This document shows, one piece after another, positions 58,274-64,000 of a DNA stretch of 64,000 nucleotides. A program made the position numbers and the translations under genes. Location: the NCBI GenBank assembly GCA_002270565.1, contig NQMI01000022.1, forward strand, positions 124,001 through 188,000, in the 5' to 3' direction. Origin of the DNA: Stenocarpella maydis (lineage: Eukaryota > Ascomycota > Sordariomycetes > Diaporthales > Diaporthaceae). Numbering within the stretch: position 1 is the first letter of the stretch; every line of letters begins with the position of its first letter. Under the pieces are notes generated by a model. The model saw nothing but the letters and a program-made list of their open reading frames with translations. It was not told the origin of the DNA and did no database searches.

Positions 58274-59992
58274 TCACACACGGTCCTCCTCCATGACGCT
58301 CCTCTCCACCTGCGGCGGGATCCGGTAGACCCACAGGATCCCGGCCCCCAGGGACGAGATGACGGCGGCGGCCAGGAAGGGCAGGCCGAGCCAGCCCCCG
58401 CCGAGCCTGATGCCCTCGTGGAGCGCCAGGGTGAACACCGGCGTGCCGACCAGGGCGCCCAGGGTGTCGAGGAAGCCGAGCAGGGTGTTGAGGATGCCGA
58501 CGTGGTGCGGCTCGACCTGGGCGTTGAGCAGCGACCGCAGCAGGGGCACGACCCCGCTCCCGCCCGAGAGGAGCACCAGGCCGGCGCCGAAGAGGGCCGG
58601 GCTGTACGAGAAGGCGATGGCGAGGTCGGCCGCGACGAGGACGAGGGCGGACCAGCGCGAGAGCCACAGGTCCTTGGACAGCGGCGACATGCCCAGCCGC
58701 CTGAGGCAGAAGGAGGACACGGCGGGGAGGAGCAGCGTCAGCATGACGATGAAGCTGGCTGACTTGAGGCTCAGGAAGTACGAGGCCTGTTGTCAGGGGG
58801 GTTCTTGTTATTAGTCGCCACTCCTTCACACGTCTGCAGGGCGCCGGATGGATGGCGACGTACCGTGCTCCACGACCAGTCGAACCGCTTTCTGCCGTAT
58901 TGCAGCAGCATCTCAAACACGTACTTGCCGAGCGAGACGAAGATGAGAGGCAGCATGAGGGCCACGAGGCGCGTGTTGCCGATGATGAAGTCCCAGACCT
59001 CGACCAGCTGCGCCCGGGCGTCGTCGAGCGCCGCGGACAGGTTGCTCTTCTTGGGCCCCTCGTCGGCGACATCCTGGTCGTCCAGCGGCAGAGGCCGCGG
59101 GCTGGGCACCTTGCCGGCCCTCTCGTCATGCCACTGGCGCACAGCCAGCGTCTCGGGCAGGGCGCACACCGAGGCGATTACCAGCACCATGAACACGTTG
59201 CCGATGAGAAGCGTGAGCCATGCGCCCCTGGACAGCAGGAACCCGCCCAGGGGGTTCGCGACCAGCTCTGCCACGAGGAAGACAGCGTAGAACCTGAACA
59301 GAACTGGGGTACTGTGGCACCCACGGTCAGCATGCCTGTTGCTGGCCGATTGTACATCTGTGCTGGTGGCGGCGCCGCTGGACTCACACTTCTTCCACGT
59401 GAAGCGCGTCCGCCAGCATCGTATAGAGCGCGCTCACGCCGACAGCAGCCCCGCCGCCGAGAAAATTGAAGGCGAAACTCAGGCAGAATGCCCACATCGG
59501 CAGGGGGAAGTAGAACACGACCTCGTACCAGAGCATGCCCAGGGCTATGCCGACCAGGGCCATGATGGCGATGGGCCTCCGCCCCCACCGGTCCGAGAGC
59601 GACCCGTAGGGCAGGGCGAGCAGGATGGTCGGCACGCAGTCCAGGGTGGCCGCCCAGCCGCGGTACACGGCCAGCTTGTCCTGGACGGCGGGCTCCTTGC
59701 ACAGCGGGTTCTCGTCGCCGGCGACCAGGAACCGGGCGATGTCCGGGTAGGCCTCGGCGCAGATGCCCTTCTCCAGGAGCGCGTACCACGCCGGCGTGGA
59801 TATGCCGATTGCGAGCTCGATCATGAAGACGACGGAGAAGGCGCCCAGGATGACCCGCCACTTGTACCTGCCCCGGGGGTCCTCATCGTCGGCGGCCGCG
59901 GGGGTAGGCCCCCCGGACAGCAGCGGTGTGTCCTCCGAGAGGGTGGGCGGGGCCTCGTGCTCTGTCGAGCGCGCATCCGTTATCCCAGCCAT
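58274..59992 (-). CDS. MFS transporter
   Basis: Three exons (59992-59388, 59311-58864, 58786-58274; introns 76 and 77 nt) encode 521 residues. It starts MAGITDARSTEHEAPP with an acidic cytoplasmic tail, then WRVILGAFSVVFMIELAIGI as helix 1. The MFS signature loop between helices 2 and 3 is LPYGSLSDRWGRRP (pattern GxLxDRxGRR). About 12 hydrophobic segments can be counted, with a central loop (residues near 270-310) containing PLPLDDQDVADEGPKKS. The helices after the second intron, ASYFLSLKSASFIVMLTLLLP and onward, end with a short tail, EEDRV. Such fungal transporters are often called multidrug-type, but the substrate cannot be told. Intron 1 was placed so that EEVTPVLFRFYAVFLVAELVANP is rebuilt in frame. 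Divergent from the YSA1-like gene. Confidence 0.88.
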
Positions 59993-61131
59993 GACGGCTG
60001 TCTCTGTCCAGGCTTGCCGCGCCACAGGTCTCGTCGGAAGCCTGCCACGGATTGGTAGTACAACTGAACAGCTGGTATCAACAAGAGGGTGGGGGTGAAG
60101 AGAGAAGCGCCGCCGCCCCCCCCGGAGAGGGTGAAATGGGACAGGCCGAGCAGATAAGGTGTTGTAGGCATCGGAGTTGGGGATTAGAGTGTGTGTCTGC
60201 ACGGGCAAGCCCTCGCCATGCGGCGTGTAAGACGACAAGGCAGCGCTGCTGAGAAGTGGTCGGAATACCAAAAGCCGCAAGGATCCTCGGAGTGGGCACA
60301 GTCCCCGGAGCACACTCCCCGGGAGCTTGTTCTCTTCTGCGACAGGCCAGTCAGCATTCCTCTGGGACGGGACTGGCGGCAGGTAAAGAGGCCCCCAGAC
60401 AAGTCGGAGTCCGGACTCGGAGTTGAACCCAGACGCAGATCCATTCGTCATCCGTCATGCCCTGCAGGCCCTGCAGTGCTGACCTCGCATACTGAACGTA
60501 TCCATCCGAACCACGTCACCGTGCTCGCTGTCGACTGCGTGCCGCCTTCCTCATGGACAGGGTGGCGATGCAGGCAATGGTTCATCTAGTACAGCAGTGA
60601 GTGGACGGCGACGGCTCATTGCCTGCCCGAGGACTCGCATCTGAAACTCCCACCGGAGCCATGCGGTACGGAGGTTGCTCGCTAGCACTGTTTGCAAACT
60701 TAAAATCATTATTATTACGCCTACCTACCCTGATTAGTTACTTAGCCCTGTTTTGCTTCTTCAATCATAGTTAAACCTTACCTAGTATGCCCAGATACAA
60801 GGATTTATAATAGTCGGGGGGTTGTACTTACGTAAAGGGCTATGGTACACCTAAAGGAAGACTTACATAACGGAGGGCCAAGCCCAAGGGTCCACCCAGA
60901 GAACTACAGGCCTACACGAAGGCATTGCTTTATTAGTAGGGCTAGGAGTGCGACTTCGCAACCCCCGAGGCTGGTATATGGAGCTATGGCCTCTCTGCTT
61001 GTTGAGTCAGCGTGGTGGGTTGTAGCCCACTCAGGTAAGAACCTCGCTAGGTACGGGAGCAAACCCTTGGGTGTCCCGACACAAGCTTCAAGTTGAGCTT
61101 GAGAAATACCGCGACCGCGCCGCTTGCCAAG
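59993..61131. promoter_or_regulatory. Divergent promoter region MFS / YSA1-like
   Basis: About 1.1 kb. 60.69-61.09 kb differs in composition: AT-rich with many TAG/CTA steps, and could be old transposon or LTR sequence, but I recognised no coding remnant or terminal repeat. The rest is ordinary promoter DNA. Confidence 0.4.
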
Positions 61132-62054
61132 ATGTCTGCCCCCAAGGCAGAGGTCATGTCTGTCAGCCCGCTGGTATGCCAGAACCCAAATCACGCAGCG
61201 TGCCTTGTTGACCCGTTCCGCCCAGCCTGAGAGAGAGGCAAAATGGACCCGCCTAGTGAGGTGAGTTGTCCATTCACCAAGTTTGATTATCAAACCTATC
61301 CATGTTGCGTACAGGGGCTGACACGGACCCCAATATAAAGAATACAGTACAAAGACCCACGCGGAAGGGCCCGGGACTGGGAATCTGCCGAGCGCAGCAC
61401 CCGCCCAGAGGGCAGCGACATCGACGGCGTCGGCATAGTGGCAATCCTGGAGAAGCCCACAGGTAACAAGCACTCGTCATTGGGACCTATCTCTGGGGCT
61501 GGCTACCCCACCCCTGACGGCATCTCAGCTGACCCGGGCGCCTCGTCGTCCTGCACTCAGGGCCCGAGATTGTGCTCCAGAAACAATACCGACCCCCGGC
61601 AGGTCAAATCATGATCGAGGTGCCGGCGGGGCTCGTCGACGAGGGAGAGACGGCCGAGCAGGCCGCCGTGCGTGAGCTCAGGGAAGAGACCGGCTATGTG
61701 GGCAAGGCCATGGAGAGCTCGCCGCTCATGTGGAACGGTCAGTAGTAGCCCGCCGGTCGTTGCCCGTCCAAACCCCCCTCAGCAAACCACCCCCCCCCCC
61801 TTCCGCCCAACATGCTTTCGACTGACGTGAGCCCAACAGACCCCGGCTTCTGTAACACTAACCTCCGGATGATACATGTTTCTATTGACATGACCCAGGC
61901 CCATCAGGTCCGTGCCAATGCTGGGGAGCCGGAGCCGGGGCGTTGTCAGGTGAAGACAGCTGGTTCTGAGATCCATGGCTGCCTCGCTGGGGTTGTAGTT
62001 GCCGCTCGCCGGTCTGCCCGTCGCCGACTTGCTCTCCGTGTCCCACACGCATAG
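61132..62054 (+). CDS. YSA1-like Nudix hydrolase with replaced C-terminus (possibly pseudogene)
   Basis: Five exons (61132-61173, 61226-61260, 61341-61462, 61561-61737, 61840-62054) give 196 residues. The joined reading follows ADP-ribose pyrophosphatases of the YSA1/NUDT5 type: [46 protein letters not shown], then an intact Nudix box at residues 90-112 (G90, E96, R104, E105, E108, E109, G111) and [19 protein letters not shown]. Family proteins normally continue for some 60 more conserved residues. Here similarity stops at about residue 144 (base 61895), and the frame runs on into unrelated sequence that is antisense to the next gene. In bacterial ADP-ribose pyrophosphatase a catalytic Glu lies beyond the box, so this copy may be inactive. 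The acceptor of intron 2 (AAG) is non-standard. Without the 3' end I cannot say whether the gene is expressed. Confidence 0.7.
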
Positions 62055-63140
62055 GCAAGGCTGGCTGCTGCTGCTGCTCCCACTGCTTGACCTTGCTGTA
62101 GAGTGTCACCGCGGCGAGGGCCTTGGCGTCGGTGGCGCCGTCCAGCCAGAGGTCAGCCAGGCGCACGACCTTGAGCGTGATCATCTCGCCCTCGCCGCGG
62201 AGGCCGGTGAGCCTGCCCTGCAGCCGCTGAAGCTCGGCCCTCGGGGCGCGACGCTCGTGCGAGAAGATCTTGATGTACTCGTCGCACCCGCCGGCCGAGG
62301 GGTACATGGCGAGCGGGATGGACTCGGTCACGGCCGGGTCGGGCTGCCTGCCGCCGTCCCGCTCGCGCCTGATGTCGGCGGCCCGGTCGGTCAGGCACGT
62401 CAGCTGCTCCTCGCCGATGACGATGCCGAGCTCCTCCCTGATCTCCTTGGCCGCGACGCCGGCAAAGCTCCTGCCGCCGTCCATCATGCCCGCGGGCAGC
62501 TCCACGAAGCCGAGGCTGCCCGCGGGGATGCGAGGCTGCACCGTCAGCAGCACGTAGGCCTCGTCCAGGTCGTAGGCGCCGGACCTGGAGAGCGGGACGC
62601 CGCACCCTGGAGGCGGGGCGCTGCTCTCTGGGGTCGGGACGCCATCTTCTGGACGCCGGACAAAGTCTTGCGAGAGGGGGCAGGCGTCGTCTGGGATGAG
62701 AACCACGAGCATGGCGACGGCGGGCCCGCGCAGGAAGACGGCGCCCGGGAGGCGGGCCTCGTTGTCGGCGGTGGAGATGTCTGCAAAGAGCTTGAGGAAG
62801 CCGATCCTGTTCCCGAACCTGGTGTAGGACTCGATCTTGATTGTCTTGAGCCTATAGGGTCTGTCGTGGAAGGGGTGGGAGGGCTGTTCCTGGAGCTTCA
62901 GGGAACGCGTGAGCGTCGAGGCCCAGTGCTGAGTCGCGTCCGAGATGCTGGTTAGCTTGGGCCAGGCGCGCGACAGGAGGAGGAGGGTGGGGGTGGGGGG
63001 GGGGGTATCCAGCCGATGATATGCCAGGCCCAGGGGCTCACCTGAAAGGGGGGCCATAGTGTCAGTTCGATCCTCTTCAGGTCCTTGGAATAGACTCGCA
63101 CATTGTCGTACACCTCCAGTATGAACTCGGTGTCTGCCAT
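61882..63140 (-). CDS. Nudix hydrolase, NUDT14/ADP-sugar pyrophosphatase-like
   Basis: Two exons (63140-63042 and 62928-61882; 113-nt intron) encode 381 residues. The intron was placed at a CTAAC branch site and CAG acceptor that restore LWPPFQHWASTLTRSLKLQ, matching the FxxFxxWxSTLxxSL start of this fungal group. Residues 60-115 contain GNRIGFLKLFADIS and LPGAVFLRGPAVAMLVVLIPDD; the Nudix box is near residues 180-202 (GFVELPAGMMDGGRSFAGVA then AKEIREELGI), with the metal-binding E195-E199 region intact but Ser where the usual first box Glu stands, as in plant NUDX14-like proteins. Such enzymes hydrolyse ADP-sugars. The last 65 residues (from QWEQQQQ) are Gln/Pro/Gly-rich, not typical, and overlap the antisense YSA1-like exon. 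Convergent, overlapping neighbour. Confidence 0.8.
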
Positions 63141-63933
63141 GGGGGGTGTTGGCCGGGGTGTTGGTCTGCTTGTTGGCCATGTATCTCGTTGGGTGAGAAA
63201 TGGCGCTGCGAGGCTGGAGAGGCGCGACAAGAGGCCTCTGAACATGGCTTGTTGATATGGGTGCCACGGGCGGAGGTGGCCAGCTGGCCCAGGCTCTTCA
63301 CTTGACCATGCCCAGTCACAATCGTCAAGAAGCTGGTCTACTATGCAGACTGGATTGAAGCCTCGCGCTTGATGTGCTTGTTTATACGTGGTGGAGGCTG
63401 ACTGCCTGCAAGAGACCCCGCGGTGGGGAGCTCTTGTGGGCCACGGATCGACCACACAGGCGATACGGTGCCTGCGGAGTATACACTACTACCGCCACTA
63501 GTACGTACACCAGAGCCCACGAGACCACATCATGGTCATCGTTCAGACCGTCTTGACAATCCGCTGTCCTGAAAACCGTACATAGTACAGTCCGTCGTTG
63601 CACCATTGCTCGGCAACGGGCCTCGCCCTGGCCGGGGCGCCATTGTTTGCAAACAACGCCACCGGCCAATCACCGCAATTCCGAAGCGCGCCCTGCTACC
63701 CAAGATTAACACCACCCATTCCTTTCATGCGCGTAGGCTGTCTCACGCCCCCGTCTTGTTTACCTCTACGCGTATAGTGTATATCCGAGCCCGCACGGGT
63801 ATAAAAGCCCCATTAGAAACCTTGTGAGCTTGGACCCGCCATCAGCACTGACTCCTGTCGCATGCAGGTCCAAGTGCGCGCACTCCACCCACTACTCGAA
63901 CCGTAAACTCTGCTCCTCCCGCCCCCCGTCAAG
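63141..63933. promoter_or_regulatory. Divergent promoter region
   Basis: 793 bp between divergent start codons. A TATA box (63800-63807) serves the plus-strand gene. No other gene seen. Confidence 0.5.
63800..63807 (+). promoter_or_regulatory. TATA box TATAAAAG
   Basis: Canonical TATA element 127 bp before the ATG at 63934, followed by a pyrimidine-rich leader. It suggests a well-expressed or regulated gene. Confidence 0.6.
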
Positions 63934-64000
63934 ATGCCCACATACTCCATCTATCCCGAGTCCCTCGTGGCTCCAAACAAGTTCTCGCCCTTCCTCTCCG
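63934..64000 (+). CDS. Start of a protein-coding gene (cut by the window end)
   Basis: Only the first 22 codons are present: MPTYSIYPESLVAPNKFSPFLS. The ATG follows a strong leader (CCGTCAAGATG) and TATA box. Too little sequence for a family assignment. Confidence 0.6.
   Translation, partial: MPTYSIYPESLVAPNKFSPFLS

Overview
This window looks like nuclear DNA of a filamentous ascomycete, most likely a Sordariomycete; the genus cannot be told from the sequence. The genes carry short introns (about 50-270 nt) with GTANGT-type donors and CTAAC/CTAAT-like branch sites, the coding DNA is GC-rich, and the products are typical eukaryotic proteins: ribosomal protein eS27, a Plp2-type phosducin-like protein, Gemin2/SIP1, a Cid1-type nucleotidyltransferase, an RNR inhibitor and MFS transporters. 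There are no operons. I rebuilt the exons by hand from splice signals, reading-frame phase and my memory of family sequences; no search was run.

Layout. 1-4.5 kb: the 3' part of an allantoate-permease-type MFS gene (+), convergent with PLP2 (-), which is divergent from RPS27 (+). 6.2-12.6 kb: a Spd1/Dif1/Sml1-type ribonucleotide reductase inhibitor with a PIP-box-like motif (+), Gemin2 (-), an unknown small protein (-) and an atypical SDR (-). 14.1-26.2 kb: a mitochondrial MetX-family serine O-acyltransferase (CysA/Cys2 type, -), a membrane-anchored protein with a poly-Glu tract (+), a large BTB/F-box-like protein (-) and a 1272-residue poly(A)/uridylyl polymerase-like protein (-). 26.2-32.4 kb: a long gene-poor stretch with many tandem repeats. 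32.4-39.1 kb: an AhpC/TSA-like protein (+) and a five-exon unknown Q/N/S-rich protein (-). 39.1-47.6 kb: a second gene-poor stretch dense in microsatellites. 47.6-54.3 kb: a glycine-zipper/SR-repeat protein (-), a dead protein-kinase fragment (+) and a large disordered protein with a frameshift (-). 58.3-64 kb: a second MFS transporter (-), two tail-to-tail Nudix genes of different subfamilies that overlap at their 3' ends, and the start of one more gene (+).

The genes look like ordinary housekeeping and accessory genes placed independently; I see no biosynthetic cluster, phage, CRISPR or complete transposon. The most unusual spots are the Nudix/Nudix junction at about 61.88-62.05 kb, where a YSA1-like gene loses its conserved C-terminus inside the antisense tail of its neighbour; the kinase remnant at 50.3-50.6 kb; and two genes (Gemin2, and the gene at 51.4-54.3 kb) whose conserved reading frame switches, in one case clearly at a homopolymer. 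The latter, with several N positions, suggests that some frame breaks are assembly errors, which should temper every pseudogene call here.
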